Numbered from the stretch's first letter, positions 51,429 to 60,903 are shown. The stretch is 64,000 nt of DNA from Paenibacillus_Z sp042653205 (GCF_042653205.1 NZ_JBHSHY010000008.1:62001-126000); one strand, 5' to 3'. Numbers and translations: made by a program. The notes: a model not told the origin generated them from the sequence alone.

Positions 51429-51441
51429 GCAAACGCTTTGC
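51429..51441. promoter_or_regulatory. Inverted repeat upstream of the esterase gene
   Basis: GCAAA-CGC-TTTGC is a 13-base inverted repeat resembling LacI-family or CcpA-type operators but lacking the full CcpA consensus. It is 23 bases from the esterase start. Confidence 0.3.
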
Positions 51442-51533
51442 GCCTGCTGCATGGTTTCGCGGCCGTTAGGGTAAACAAAAGGGAGGCGTACCGCGATTTC
51501 CATGCTGTTGTATTATGCTGTACTATCAAAATT

Positions 51534-51545
51534 TAACAGCTGTTA
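51534..51545. promoter_or_regulatory. 12-bp perfect palindrome between esterase and pdhA
   Basis: TAACAGCTGTTA is a perfect palindrome in the AT-rich divergent region, about 70 bases before the pdhA -35. It could be an operator; no regulator is identified. Confidence 0.3.
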
Positions 51546-51612
51546 CATATACAATTTGGCAGGATTATAGACATTTTGTTGCCGATTACAGCGGAATTTA
51601 GTGCTTTATGCT

Positions 51613-51642
51613 TTGACCATATCGGTTAAACAGGTTTATAAT
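51613..51642 (+). promoter_or_regulatory. Promoter of the pdhABCD operon
   Basis: TTGACC at 51613-51618, 18-base spacer and a perfect TATAAT at 51637-51642, 54 bases before the pdhA ATG. Confidence 0.8.
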
Positions 51643-51695
51643 CATTCTATAACAGAGCTACGCGATTTTTCAAATATTTAACTGAGGTGAACAAT

Positions 51696-52763
51696 ATGAG
51701 CAAGTTGCCTTACGAAGTTCATTCGGAGCCGGTTACGCCGCTTTCCGTCTTGTCTCCCGAAGGAGAAGTCGTAAACGAGGCCTATATGCCGAATCTTACC
51801 GACGAGCAGTTGAAAGAAATCATGTACCGCATGGTATTCACCCGCACGTGGGATGAGCGCGCCGTCAACCTCGGCCGCCAAGGCCGTCTCGGCTTCTACG
51901 CGCCGGTGTCCGGCCAAGAAGCGTCCATGGTCGGCAGCGAATACGCCCTGAACAAAGACGACTTCATCTGCCCCGGCTACCGCGACATGCCGCAAATCGT
52001 ATGGCATGGCCTCCCGCTGTACCAGGCGTTCCTGTACTCCCGCGGCCATCAGCAAGGCGGCCAAGTGCCGGAAGGCGTCCACGTTCTCATGCCGCAAATC
52101 ATCATCGGCGCGCAAATTTTGCACGCGACAGGCGTTGCGATGGCGTTCAAGAAGAAAGGCGAGAAGCGCGTCGCCATTACGTACACGGGCGACGGCGGTT
52201 CCTCCGAGGGCGATTTCTACGAAGGCTTGAACTTCGCGGGCGCATTTAAGCTTCCGGTCATTTATGTCGTTCAAAACAACGGCTACGCGATCACGACGCC
52301 GTTCGCCAAACAAACGGCGGCGCAGTCCATCGCGCATAAAGCGGTGGCTGCCGGCATTCGCGGCGTACAAGTCGACGGCATGGACGTCCTCGCCGTCATC
52401 AAAGCGGTATCCGAAGCGGCGGAACGCGGCCGCAACGGTGAAGGCGCGACGCTGATCGAGATGATCACGTACCGGTTCCGCCCGCACTCCATGGCGGACG
52501 ACACGACCAAATACCGCACGAAGGACGAAGAGGGCGAGTGGAGCCTGAAGGATCCGATCACGCGCTTCGCCAAATTCCTCGAGAAGAAAGGGCTGTGGAC
52601 GGAAGAAGATACAGCCCGCGTGAAAGAGGAAGCGAAAGCGGCCGTCAACGAAAACATCAAAAAAGCCGAAGCGACCGAAAAAATGACGGTTCCGGGCCTG
52701 ATCGACTCCATGTTCGAAACGACGCCGGCCTACCTGGAAGCACAAAAAGCCGATTTTCAATAA
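51696..52763 (+). CDS. pdhA: Pyruvate dehydrogenase E1 alpha subunit
   Basis: Decarboxylates pyruvate with TPP as part of the pyruvate dehydrogenase complex. The product is 355 residues from ATG 51696, after GAGGTG. The TPP motif runs from GDGGSSEGDFYEG to QNNGYAI (about 160-200), and the regulatory-loop segment YRFRPHSMADD is typical of E1 alpha. Codon choice in this operon is more biased to A/C-ending codons than in neighbours, fitting high expression. Gene order alpha-beta-E2-E3 matches B. subtilis. Confidence 0.97.
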   Translation: MSKLPYEVHSEPVTPLSVLSPEGEVVNEAYMPNLTDEQLKEIMYRMVFTRTWDERAVNLGRQGRLGFYAPVSGQEASMVGSEYALNKDDFICPGYRDMPQIVWHGLPLYQAFLYSRGHQQGGQVPEGVHVLMPQIIIGAQILHATGVAMAFKKKGEKRVAITYTGDGGSSEGDFYEGLNFAGAFKLPVIYVVQNNGYAITTPFAKQTAAQSIAHKAVAAGIRGVQVDGMDVLAVIKAVSEAAERGRNGEGATLIEMITYRFRPHSMADDTTKYRTKDEEGEWSLKDPITRFAKFLEKKGLWTEEDTARVKEEAKAAVNENIKKAEATEKMTVPGLIDSMFETTPAYLEAQKADFQ

Positions 52764-52804
52764 TGGGATGAATAGAGAAGCAAGCTAAGGAGGAACTCGC
52801 GACA

Positions 52805-53782
52805 ATGGCTCAAATGAACATGAAAGAAGCGATCCGCGATGCGATGCGCGTGGAGCTTAAGAACGATCCGAACGTAATCGTCTTCGGTGAAGACGTCGGC
52901 AAAGTCGGCGGCGTATTCCGGGCGACAGAAGGGCTGCAAGGGGAATTCGGGGAAGAGCGCGTATTCGATACGCCGCTGGCGGAATCCGCGATCGCCGGCA
53001 TGGCGGTCGGCATGGGGATCCAAGGCTTCCGTCCGGTCGCCGAAATCCAGTTCGTCGGCTTCATCTACGAAGCCCTCGATCAAATGTTCGTCCAAGCGGC
53101 GCGCATGCGTTACCGCTCCGGCGGCCGTTACAATTCGCCGATCGTCTTCCGCACGCCGTTCGGCGGCGGGGTCAAGGCGGCCGAGCTGCACACGGATTCG
53201 CTGGAAGGCCTTGCGATCCAAACGCCGGGCATCAAGGTCATCGTGCCTTCGAACCCGTACGACGCGAAAGGCCTGCTCATCTCGGCGATTCGCGATAACG
53301 ACCCGGTATTCTTCATGGAACACTTGAACCTGTACCACGCTTTCCGCACGGACGTGCCGGAAGAGGCGTACACGGTCGAGATTGGCAAAGCGAACGTCGT
53401 TCGCGAAGGCGCCGACGTCACGATCATCGCGTACGGCCTGATGGTGCACACGGCGCAAAAGGCGGCCGACGAGCTCGAGAAGAACGGCGTGAAAGCCGAG
53501 GTCATCGACCTGCGCACGCTGCTGCCGCTCGACATCGAGACGATCGTCAAATCGATTCAAAAAACGAACCGCGCCATCGTCGTGCAGGAAGCGCAAAAGA
53601 CGTCCGGCGCTGCAGCCGAAATCATCGCGCAAATCAACGAGCATGCCATCCTTCACCTGGAAGCGCCGGTTCTCCGCGTTGCGGGTCCGGATACCGTATA
53701 TCCGTTCGCGCAAATCGAAGACGCTTGGCTTCCGAACGTGGATCGCATCGTGAAGGCCGCCAACCAAGTTCTGAACTTTTAA
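52805..53782 (+). CDS. pdhB: Pyruvate dehydrogenase E1 beta subunit
   Basis: Partner of E1 alpha in the heterotetramer, 325 residues from ATG 52805 with AGGAGGA upstream. Motifs include VFGEDVGKVGGVFRAT at the active-site end, EIQFVGFIYEALDQ in the pyrimidine domain and IDLRTLLPLD in the C-terminal transketolase domain. It follows pdhA by 41 bases. Confidence 0.97.
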   Translation: MAQMNMKEAIRDAMRVELKNDPNVIVFGEDVGKVGGVFRATEGLQGEFGEERVFDTPLAESAIAGMAVGMGIQGFRPVAEIQFVGFIYEALDQMFVQAARMRYRSGGRYNSPIVFRTPFGGGVKAAELHTDSLEGLAIQTPGIKVIVPSNPYDAKGLLISAIRDNDPVFFMEHLNLYHAFRTDVPEEAYTVEIGKANVVREGADVTIIAYGLMVHTAQKAADELEKNGVKAEVIDLRTLLPLDIETIVKSIQKTNRAIVVQEAQKTSGAAAEIIAQINEHAILHLEAPVLRVAGPDTVYPFAQIEDAWLPNVDRIVKAANQVLNF

Positions 53783-53837
53783 GCACCGCTAGACGACAAT
53801 TGGGCAGGTTGTGAGACCTGAAAGGAGGTCACGGGAC

Positions 53838-55157
53838 GTGGCAAAGTTTGAATATCGTTTCCCGGAGCTGGGCGAAGGCTTGCATGAAGGCGAAATCGTC
53901 AAAATGCATATCAAGCCCGGCGATACGGTGACGGATGAAGATATCATCATGGAAGTGCAAAACGACAAGGCGATCGTCGAGGTTCCTTGTCCTGTGAACG
54001 GCAAAGTGCTCGAAGTGCTCGTGAAGGACGGACAAGTTTGCCACGTCGGCGACATCGTCGCCGTCATTGATGCCGAAGGCGAAGTGCCCGAACAGGCCGC
54101 GCCTGCGGGCGGCGGCCACAGCGAGCCGGCTCCTGCCGCGGAAGCGCCGAAGGCGGAAGCCCCAGCCGCGCCGAAAGCGGAAGCTCCTGCAGCCGCACCT
54201 GCGGCTCCGGTGCCTTCGAAACCGGCCGGCGGCCTTGTGCTGGCGACTCCGAGCGTGCGCAAGTTCGCCCGTGAGCAAGGCGTCGACATCGCAAGCGTAG
54301 CCGGTTCCGGCAAAAACGGCCGCATCACGCGGGAAGACGTCTCGGCGTTCTCGTCGGGCGGCGGAACGGCTGCAACCGCTCCGGCTGCTCAAGAAGCGGC
54401 GGCGGTTCCGGCCGAGTCTAAAGCCGCTCCTGCGGCAGCGGTGTCCGTGGGCGACCGCGCCGAAGAGCGCGTGCCGTTCAAAGGCATCCGCAAGGCGATC
54501 GCGAACGCGATGGTCAAATCCGTCTATACCGCTCCACACGTCACGATCATGGACGAAGTGGACGTGACGGCGCTCGTCGAGCTCCGCACGAAAGCGAAGC
54601 CGCTCGCCGAGAAGAAAGGCGTAAAGCTGACCTACCTGCCGTTCATCGTGAAGGCGCTCGTCGCGGCATGCCGCCAGTTCCCGATCATGAACGCGATGCT
54701 CGACGAAGAGAAGCAGGAGATCGTGTACAAGAAGTACTACAATATCGGCATCGCAACCGACACCGACAACGGTCTCGTCGTACCGGTCATCCCGGATGCA
54801 GACCGCAAGAATGTCTGGATGGTGGCTGACGCGATCCGCGACCTCGCGGTCAAAGCGCGCGACGGCAAGCTGAGTGCGCAAGAAATGCGCGGCAGCACGA
54901 TCAGCATCACGAACATCGGCTCCGCGGGCGGCATGTTCTTCACGCCGGTTATCAACTTCCCTGAAGTGGCGATCCTGGGCACGGGACGCATTTCCGAGAA
55001 GCCGGTCGTTAAGAACGGTGAGATCGTCGCCGGTTCCGTCATGGCCTTGTCTCTCAGCTTCGACCACCGTCTGATTGACGGCGCGACAGCTCAAAACTTC
55101 ATGAATTACATCAAACAGCTGCTTGCTGATCCGCAATTACTAGTAATGGAGGTTTAA
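53838..55157 (+). CDS. pdhC: Dihydrolipoamide acetyltransferase E2
   Basis: Core of the complex: accepts acetyl from E1 on lipoate and passes it to CoA. The product is 439 residues from GTG 53838, 8 bases after a consensus AAAGGAGGT. One lipoyl domain carries Lys44 in QNDKAIVE. An Ala/Pro linker follows, then the E1/E3-binding domain LATPSVRKFAREQG, a second linker, and the catalytic domain ending with the active-site motif SFDHRLIDG. One lipoyl domain is normal for Gram-positive E2. Confidence 0.97.
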   Translation: MAKFEYRFPELGEGLHEGEIVKMHIKPGDTVTDEDIIMEVQNDKAIVEVPCPVNGKVLEVLVKDGQVCHVGDIVAVIDAEGEVPEQAAPAGGGHSEPAPAAEAPKAEAPAAPKAEAPAAAPAAPVPSKPAGGLVLATPSVRKFAREQGVDIASVAGSGKNGRITREDVSAFSSGGGTAATAPAAQEAAAVPAESKAAPAAAVSVGDRAEERVPFKGIRKAIANAMVKSVYTAPHVTIMDEVDVTALVELRTKAKPLAEKKGVKLTYLPFIVKALVAACRQFPIMNAMLDEEKQEIVYKKYYNIGIATDTDNGLVVPVIPDADRKNVWMVADAIRDLAVKARDGKLSAQEMRGSTISITNIGSAGGMFFTPVINFPEVAILGTGRISEKPVVKNGEIVAGSVMALSLSFDHRLIDGATAQNFMNYIKQLLADPQLLVMEV

Positions 55158-55161
55158 TACC

Positions 55162-56580
55162 ATGGTCGTAGGTGACGCTTCACTCGATATCGATTTGCTC
55201 GTCGTAGGTGCGGGACCGGGGGGCTACGTCGCGGCGATCCGCGCGGCCCAACTCGGTCAGAACGTACTCATCGTCGATAAACAATACGTTGGCGGCGTGT
55301 GCTTGAACGTCGGCTGCATTCCGTCGAAGGCACTGATCTCCGCTTCCCATCAATACGAGTCCATCAGCCACGCGTCCGATTTCGGCATCACGGCTTCTGA
55401 CGTGAAGGTCGAATGGAGCAAGGTGCAGGAGTTCAAGAACAGCGTCGTCAAGAAATTGACGGGCGGTGTTGCTGCGCTCCTCAAGGCGAACAAGATTCAA
55501 TACTTCGCCGGCGAAGTCATGTTCATCAACGAAAACGAAGCACGCGTCTTCAACGATCAAGAAGCGCCGCGCTACCGCTTCAAAAACTGCATCATCGCGA
55601 CGGGTTCCCGTCCGATCGAGCTGAAGGCATTCCCGTACGGCGGCCGCATCGTGTCCTCGACCGAAGCGCTGTCGCTGCCGGAAATTCCGAAGAGCCTCGT
55701 CGTCATCGGCGGTGGCTACATCGGCATCGAGCTCGGCCAAATGTACTCGAAGTTCGGCACGAAAGTGACGATCATCGAGGGCTCCGACAGCATCCTGCCG
55801 GGCTTCGATTCAGACATGTCCTCGCTCGTAGCGAAGAAGCTGAAGGGCGCGAAAGCGGATATCGTGACCGGCGCCCAAGCGAAGAGCGCGGAGCAAACGG
55901 ACAAAGACGTGACGGTTACGTACACGGTTAACGGCGAAGACAAGCAAGTGACGGCGGATTACCTGCTCGTGACCGTCGGCCGCCGCCCGAATACGGATGG
56001 CGAGCTCGGCCTCGACCTGATCAACCTGAAGATGACCGACCGCGGCCTCGTCGAAGTCGACGACCAATGCCGGACGAGCATTCCGCATATCTATGCGATC
56101 GGCGACATCATTCCGGGTCCCGCGCTCGCGCACAAAGCGATGTACGAAGGCCGCATCGCGGCTGAAGCCATCGCCGGACAGACGAGCAAGATCGATTACA
56201 AGTGCATCCCGCTCGTCGTGTTCTCCGATCCGGAGTGCTCGAGCGTCGGCTACAGCGAGAAGGAAGCGAAGGAAAAAGGCCACAACGTTAAAGTGGGCAA
56301 ATTCCCGTTCAACATCAACGGCCGCGCCTTGTCGCTCGGCGTGAACGAGGGCTTCGTCAAAATCATCGCGGACGCGGATAATGGTATCGTGCTCGGCGCG
56401 CAAATCGCCGGCATCGAAGCGTCCAACATGATCGCGGAGCTGGGCCTGGCCATTGAAATGGGCGCAACGCTTGAAGATATCGCCCTGACGATCCACGCGC
56501 ATCCGACGCTTGGCGAAATCGTGCTCGATGCCGTCGAAGTGGCGCTCGGCCATCCGATCCACGCGATCGCGAAGAAGTAA
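55162..56580 (+). CDS. pdhD: Dihydrolipoamide dehydrogenase E3
   Basis: Flavoprotein that reoxidises dihydrolipoate with NAD. The product is 472 residues from ATG 55162, only four bases after the E2 stop. FAD motif VVGAGPGGYVAA, redox disulfide CLNVGC (Cys47, Cys52), NAD motif VIGGGYIGIELG, and the C-terminal active-site HAHPTLGE are present. It may also serve other 2-oxoacid complexes. A strong terminator follows the gene. Confidence 0.97.
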   Translation: MVVGDASLDIDLLVVGAGPGGYVAAIRAAQLGQNVLIVDKQYVGGVCLNVGCIPSKALISASHQYESISHASDFGITASDVKVEWSKVQEFKNSVVKKLTGGVAALLKANKIQYFAGEVMFINENEARVFNDQEAPRYRFKNCIIATGSRPIELKAFPYGGRIVSSTEALSLPEIPKSLVVIGGGYIGIELGQMYSKFGTKVTIIEGSDSILPGFDSDMSSLVAKKLKGAKADIVTGAQAKSAEQTDKDVTVTYTVNGEDKQVTADYLLVTVGRRPNTDGELGLDLINLKMTDRGLVEVDDQCRTSIPHIYAIGDIIPGPALAHKAMYEGRIAAEAIAGQTSKIDYKCIPLVVFSDPECSSVGYSEKEAKEKGHNVKVGKFPFNINGRALSLGVNEGFVKIIADADNGIVLGAQIAGIEASNMIAELGLAIEMGATLEDIALTIHAHPTLGEIVLDAVEVALGHPIHAIAKK

Positions 56581-56626
56581 GCATCGTTCTGCTCGATATC
56601 CACATACAATAGCGTGACAAGCGCGT

Positions 56627-56668
56627 AGAGGTCCCGCCGCAGTCGTTCTGCAGGCGGGCCTCTTTTTA
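56627..56668 (+). terminator. Terminator of the pdh operon
   Basis: AGAGG-T-CCCGCC (56627-56638) pairs with GGCGGGCCTCT (56653-56663), with one bulged T and an inner GCAG/CTGC helix, followed by T residues. Confidence 0.92.
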
Positions 56669-56721
56669 CATAACGGCGCAGCCGATCGACCGACTCCACC
56701 GGATAAGGAAGGGATAGGCAG

Positions 56722-57210
56722 ATGACCACGAATGCCAAATCGACGCGGGAATCGCGCTCGACGATGATGCAGCTTATTTTTCCGCTGGACGCGAATTACC
56801 ACGGCACGATGTTCGGCGGCAAAGTCATGGAGTACATGGACAAAATCGCCGCCATCGCCGCCATGCGCCATGCGCGCGGGCCGGTGGTGACCGCTTCCAC
56901 GGACAGCCTCGACTTCGTCGCCCCGATTCGCGTCGGCGATATGATCGACGTCGAGGCGTTCGTCGCGTGGACGCATCGGAGTTCGATGGAAGTGTACGTC
57001 AAGGTTGAGACCGAGCACGTATACACGGGCGAGCGGAAGACAGCGGTCACCGCCTTCTTCACGTTCGTCGCGCTAGACGACGCCGGGAAGCCGAAGCCCG
57101 TGCCGGCCATCGTCCCGGAAACGGAGGAGGAGGCCGAACTGCACCGCACGGCTCCGGATCGTTATGAACTTCGCATGCAGCGAAAACGGGACAGATCCGA
57201 CATAAAGTGA
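56722..57210 (+). CDS. Acyl-CoA thioesterase, hotdog fold (YkhA-like)
   Basis: Hydrolyses acyl-CoA to free acid and CoA. The product is 162 residues from ATG 56722 (AAGGAAGGGA upstream). The hotdog helix reads NYHGTMFGGKVMEYMDKIAAIAA with the catalytic Asp, followed by TASTDSLDFVAPIRVGD. It resembles B. subtilis YkhA and the broad-range YciA/BACH group. It lies between pdh and thyA as a single gene. Confidence 0.92.
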   Translation: MTTNAKSTRESRSTMMQLIFPLDANYHGTMFGGKVMEYMDKIAAIAAMRHARGPVVTASTDSLDFVAPIRVGDMIDVEAFVAWTHRSSMEVYVKVETEHVYTGERKTAVTAFFTFVALDDAGKPKPVPAIVPETEEEAELHRTAPDRYELRMQRKRDRSDIK

Positions 57211-57267
57211 TAAAATAGTAGAAATACCATCGCGGCTGCGGCCGCGATGCGCGGGAGTGGAAGGAAG

Positions 57268-58230
57268 TTGAGTACGAGCGAACGGCAATACCTGGACCTG
57301 CTTCGGCATGTCCTGAAGCATGGCGCGAAGAAGGAAGACCGGACCGGAACGGGGACGCTGTCGGTATTCGGCTATCAGATGCGCTTCGATTTGCAGGCGG
57401 GCTTCCCGCTTCTGACGACCAAGCGCGTGCCGCTGCGCCTGATCGCGAGCGAGCTGCTCTGGTTCATGAGGGGCGATACGAACATCCGCTATTTGCTGCA
57501 GCATAACAACCACATCTGGAACGAATGGGTGTTCAAGAAATGGGTAGAAAGCGATGCCTATACCGGGCCGGACATGACGAATTTCGGCCTGCGCTCGCAG
57601 ACCGACGAGGTGTTCGCGCAGCAGTACCGGGAACAGGAGGCGCTCTTCGTCGAACGAATCCTGACCGACGATGCGTTCGCCGCCGAATTCGGCGACCTAG
57701 GGAATGTCTACGGCAAGCAATGGCGGCGCTGGCAGACGTCGCAGGGTGAGACGATCGACCAATTGAAGAACGTCATCGCGGAGATTAAGCGCAATCCCGA
57801 TTCGCGGCGCCTCATCGTCACGGCGTGGTCGCCGGAAGACGCGACGCCGCAACGTGCCGCGCTGCCGCCTTGCCACACGCTGTTCCAGTTCTACGTGGCG
57901 GACGGCAAGCTGTCGTGCCAGCTGTACCAGCGCAGCGGCGACATCTTCCTCGGCATTCCGTTCAATATCGCCAGCTATGCGCTGCTGACGCATATGATCG
58001 CGCAGGAATGCGGCCTTGCGGCCGGGGAGTTCGTGCATACGATCGGCGACGCCCATATTTATTTGAACCACCTGACGCAGATCGACGTGCAGCTGGCCCG
58101 CGAACCGCGGCCGCTTCCGGTGTTGAAGCTGAATCCGGACGTGGCGTCCGTCTTCGATTTCGAGGTCGGCGATATCCGGGTCGACGGTTACGATCCGCAT
58201 CCCTCCATTAAAGCGCCCGTGGCCGTATAA
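57268..58230 (+). CDS. thyA: Thymidylate synthase
   Basis: Makes dTMP from dUMP using methylenetetrahydrofolate. The product is 320 residues from TTG 57268, preferred because GGAGTGG lies 8 bases upstream; ATG 57247 has no ribosome site. The catalytic cysteine is Cys202 in LPPCHTLFQF, and RRWQ, DRTGTGT and RSGDIFLG are present. Compared with the 264-residue E. coli and B. subtilis ThyB form, it has the extra segment of about 50 residues (about 95-150) known from Lactobacillus casei, where the cysteine is number 198. Dihydrofolate reductase follows, which regenerates the cofactor. Confidence 0.96.
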   Translation: MSTSERQYLDLLRHVLKHGAKKEDRTGTGTLSVFGYQMRFDLQAGFPLLTTKRVPLRLIASELLWFMRGDTNIRYLLQHNNHIWNEWVFKKWVESDAYTGPDMTNFGLRSQTDEVFAQQYREQEALFVERILTDDAFAAEFGDLGNVYGKQWRRWQTSQGETIDQLKNVIAEIKRNPDSRRLIVTAWSPEDATPQRAALPPCHTLFQFYVADGKLSCQLYQRSGDIFLGIPFNIASYALLTHMIAQECGLAAGEFVHTIGDAHIYLNHLTQIDVQLAREPRPLPVLKLNPDVASVFDFEVGDIRVDGYDPHPSIKAPVAV

Positions 58231-58260
58231 ACCATACCAGAGACAAAAGGGGGATCAGCC

Positions 58261-58758
58261 ATGACGATTACGATGATCGCCGCCATGGCCCATGACCGCG
58301 TCATCGGCGCGAACAACGCGCTGCCTTGGCATTTGCCCGCCGAGATGAGCCACTTCCGGCGATCGACGACCGGCAAAACCGTCGTGATGGGCAGGAAGAC
58401 GTTCGAATCGTTCGGCGGTCCGCTCAAGAACAGGCGCAACGTGGTGCTGACCCGCAGCGTGACGTACCGGCCCGAAGGCGCCGAGACGGTTCATTCTGTC
58501 GAAGAAGCGCTCGCGCGCTACGCGGGGGAGGACGAGCTTATGGTCATCGGGGGTGCGGAGATTTATGCGCAATTTCTGCCGCATGCGGATATGATGCTCT
58601 TGACGGAAGTCGATTCGGCCGTCGAAGGGGATACGCGGTTCCCTGAATTCGACGCGTCGGAGTGGCAGGCTGCCAGCCGCGAGTTTCATGCCAAAGACGA
58701 GAGAAACGCGTACGATTTTACCATCGTCACCTATGTGAGGACGAAGTCCGAACGCTGA
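58261..58758 (+). CDS. dfrA: Dihydrofolate reductase
   Basis: Reduces the dihydrofolate released by thymidylate synthase. The product is 165 residues from ATG 58261, after AAAGGGGG, 30 bases behind thyA in the common thyA-dfrA order. Landmarks are VIGANNALPWHLPAEM, the NADPH motif VVMGRKTFESFGGPL, and VIGGAEIYAQFLP. The length is that of chromosomal DHFR. Confidence 0.97.
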   Translation: MTITMIAAMAHDRVIGANNALPWHLPAEMSHFRRSTTGKTVVMGRKTFESFGGPLKNRRNVVLTRSVTYRPEGAETVHSVEEALARYAGEDELMVIGGAEIYAQFLPHADMMLLTEVDSAVEGDTRFPEFDASEWQAASREFHAKDERNAYDFTIVTYVRTKSER

Positions 58759-58879
58759 GCGGCACCGAAGGAAACGTCGAACGTTATGTGCGAAAGTGCA
58801 AATGATTGTACGGAAAATCCATTACATGCCGTAGGCCTTATTGCTACGATATTCTAAATAGTTTTGGGAAAGTTTGATA

Positions 58880-58908
58880 TTGATTGATTGCGGATTTCTC
58901 GCTATAGT
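58880..58908 (+). promoter_or_regulatory. gltD promoter
   Basis: TTGATT at 58880-58885, 17-base spacer, TATAGT at 58903-58908, 56 bases before the ATG, in an AT-rich gap of 205 bases. No site matching the GlnR/TnrA consensus was found in this gap. Confidence 0.65.
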
Positions 58909-58963
58909 TTTGAGAGAGAAGACGAACATTCGGTAATGGGAAAATGGATGGAGGAAAGCGATC

Positions 58964-60451
58964 ATGTCGACACCTACTGGATTTATGGACTATAAGCGCG
59001 AACTGCCGGCCGACCGCGACCCGCTGGAGCGGATCAAGGACTGGAATGAATTTCATAAGCATTTCAGCGAAGATCAATTGCGAACGCAAGGCGCGCGCTG
59101 CATGGATTGCGGCACGCCGTACTGCCATACGGGCATCGAGCTTCCCGGCGGCACGTCCGGCTGCCCGGTCAACAACCTGATTCCGGAATGGAACAATCTC
59201 ATCTATCGCGGCTTGTGGCGCGAGGCGCTCGACCGTCTGCACAAGACGAACAATTTCCCTGAATTTACCGGCAGCGTCTGTCCGGCTCCGTGCGAAGGCT
59301 CCTGTACCGTCGGCCTGATCGGCGATGCCGTCACGATCAAGACGATCGAATCGGCGATCATCGACAAAGGCTTCGAGGAAGGCTGGGTCGTTCCGCAGCC
59401 GCCGCTCATGCGCACGGGCAAAAAAGTCGCCGTCGTCGGCTCCGGCCCGGCAGGCTTGGCAACGGCCGCCCAGCTGAACAAAGCCGGCCACACGGTTACG
59501 GTGTACGAACGTGCTGACCGTATCGGCGGTCTGCTGACTTATGGCATCCCGACGATGAAGCTTGACAAGAAAGTCGTGCAGCGGCGCGTCGACCTGCTTG
59601 AAGCCGAAGGCATCAACTTCGTGACGAACGCCGAAGTCGGCGTGAACGTGCCGGCCGAGCAGCTCATGAACGAATTCGACGCGGTCGTGCTCTGCGGCGG
59701 CGCGACGAAGGCGCGCGACGTGGAGATCGAGGGCCGCGGCTTGAAGGGCATCCACCTCGCGATGGACTACCTCAACGGCACGATCAAGAGCTACCTGGAC
59801 TCCAACCTGGAAGACGGCAATTACATCGATGCGGCAGGCAAAAACGTCATCGTCATCGGCGGCGGTGACACGGGCACCGACTGCGTGGCTACGGCGCTTC
59901 GTCATGGCTGCAGCTCCGTCACCCAATTCGGCACGCACGCGAAAGCCCCGCTGACGCGCGACAACGAGAAGAACCCATGGCCGCAATTCCCGAACGTCTA
60001 CACGCTCGACTATGCGCAGGAGGAAGCGCGCGCCTTGTACGGCGAAGACCCGCGCGCCTTCTCCGTGCTGACGAAGAAATTCGTCGGTGACGAGAACGGC
60101 AACGTGAAAGAACTGCACACGGTTCAAATCGAGCGTACGGTCGACGAGACCGGCCGCAAAGTCTACAAGGAAATTCCGGGCACCGAGAAAGTATGGAAAG
60201 CGGATCTCATCCTGATCGCCGTCGGCTTCGAAGGACCGGAAAACACGCTGATCCAGAAGCTCGGCGTAGAGCAGGACCGTCGTTCCAACGTCAAAGCGGC
60301 GTATGGCAAATACAACACGAACGTCGAGAAAGTATTCGCCGCCGGCGACATGCGCCGCGGACAGAGCCTGGTCGTCTGGGCGATCAACGAAGGGCGCGAA
60401 GCTGCGCGGGAAGTCGATCGCTATCTGATGGGGACGACGATGCTTCCTTAA
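58964..60451 (+). CDS. gltD: Glutamate synthase small subunit
   Basis: FAD/NADPH subunit that feeds electrons to the large subunit to make two glutamates from glutamine and oxoglutarate. The product is 495 residues from ATG 58964 (GGAGGAAAGCG upstream). The N-terminal iron-sulfur cysteines are in CMDCGTPYC and CPAPCEGSC, FAD motif VVGSGPAGLATA, NADPH motif VIGGGDTGTDC, and AAGDMRRGQSLVVWA at the end. The large-subunit gene is not next to it, unlike the gltAB operon of B. subtilis, so it must lie elsewhere or the protein serves another partner. Confidence 0.96.
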   Translation: MSTPTGFMDYKRELPADRDPLERIKDWNEFHKHFSEDQLRTQGARCMDCGTPYCHTGIELPGGTSGCPVNNLIPEWNNLIYRGLWREALDRLHKTNNFPEFTGSVCPAPCEGSCTVGLIGDAVTIKTIESAIIDKGFEEGWVVPQPPLMRTGKKVAVVGSGPAGLATAAQLNKAGHTVTVYERADRIGGLLTYGIPTMKLDKKVVQRRVDLLEAEGINFVTNAEVGVNVPAEQLMNEFDAVVLCGGATKARDVEIEGRGLKGIHLAMDYLNGTIKSYLDSNLEDGNYIDAAGKNVIVIGGGDTGTDCVATALRHGCSSVTQFGTHAKAPLTRDNEKNPWPQFPNVYTLDYAQEEARALYGEDPRAFSVLTKKFVGDENGNVKELHTVQIERTVDETGRKVYKEIPGTEKVWKADLILIAVGFEGPENTLIQKLGVEQDRRSNVKAAYGKYNTNVEKVFAAGDMRRGQSLVVWAINEGREAAREVDRYLMGTTMLP

Positions 60452-60480
60452 GTCCATTTTTCACAAGCCTATTCACCCAA

Positions 60481-60501
60481 AGCGCCTTCGGGCGCTTTTT
60501 A
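60481..60501 (+). terminator. Terminator after gltD
   Basis: AGCGCC and GGCGCT around TTCG (60481-60496), followed by TTTTT; a classic UUCG-loop terminator. Confidence 0.92.
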
Positions 60502-60531
60502 TTTCGTTCTCCGACCGAAAGGAGCATCCTT

Positions 60532-60855
60532 ATGATTCAATACGGTTCCGACAGCGTCACACAATTGAAATTCCGCTCGTTCGTCCCGCGTCTGGAGCGC
60601 CGCGACGCCCAATGGATCGACATCGAACTGGCGGTCGACGTCGATCCGGCCACGCCGGTCCCGCCCGAGCTCGCGCAGCTGACGGCGCTCGTCATCTGCA
60701 CGCATGGCGGCGCCATCGCCCAGATCGTGCCTTTAGATGAAGGGACGGATTGCGAGTTTCAATTTACGGCGGATGAGAAGGATCAAATTCGCGCGTATAT
60801 CGAAGGCGAAGCCATGCAAGACGCTATCGCAAATCTAGCGCGCAGCGAAGACTAG
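60532..60855 (+). CDS. Uncharacterised small acidic protein
   Basis: Product of 107 residues from ATG 60532, with a good AAAGGAGC 6-7 bases upstream. I do not recognise a family. It is acidic, has no membrane or signal segment, and looks like an alpha/beta fold with a central hydrophobic strand LTALVICTHGG and an amphipathic C-terminal helix. It starts right after the gltD terminator and is followed by the next gene after 48 bases, so the two may be co-transcribed. Confidence 0.75.
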   Translation: MIQYGSDSVTQLKFRSFVPRLERRDAQWIDIELAVDVDPATPVPPELAQLTALVICTHGGAIAQIVPLDEGTDCEFQFTADEKDQIRAYIEGEAMQDAIANLARSED

Positions 60856-60903
60856 CTGTGGTACTATATTCCTGAGAGCCATGGGTGATCAGGAGGCGAT
60901 GTC

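Noticed and set aside
51427..51442. CcpA (cre) site
   Set aside because: It differs from TGWAANCGNTNWCA at three fixed positions, so it is kept only as a generic inverted repeat.
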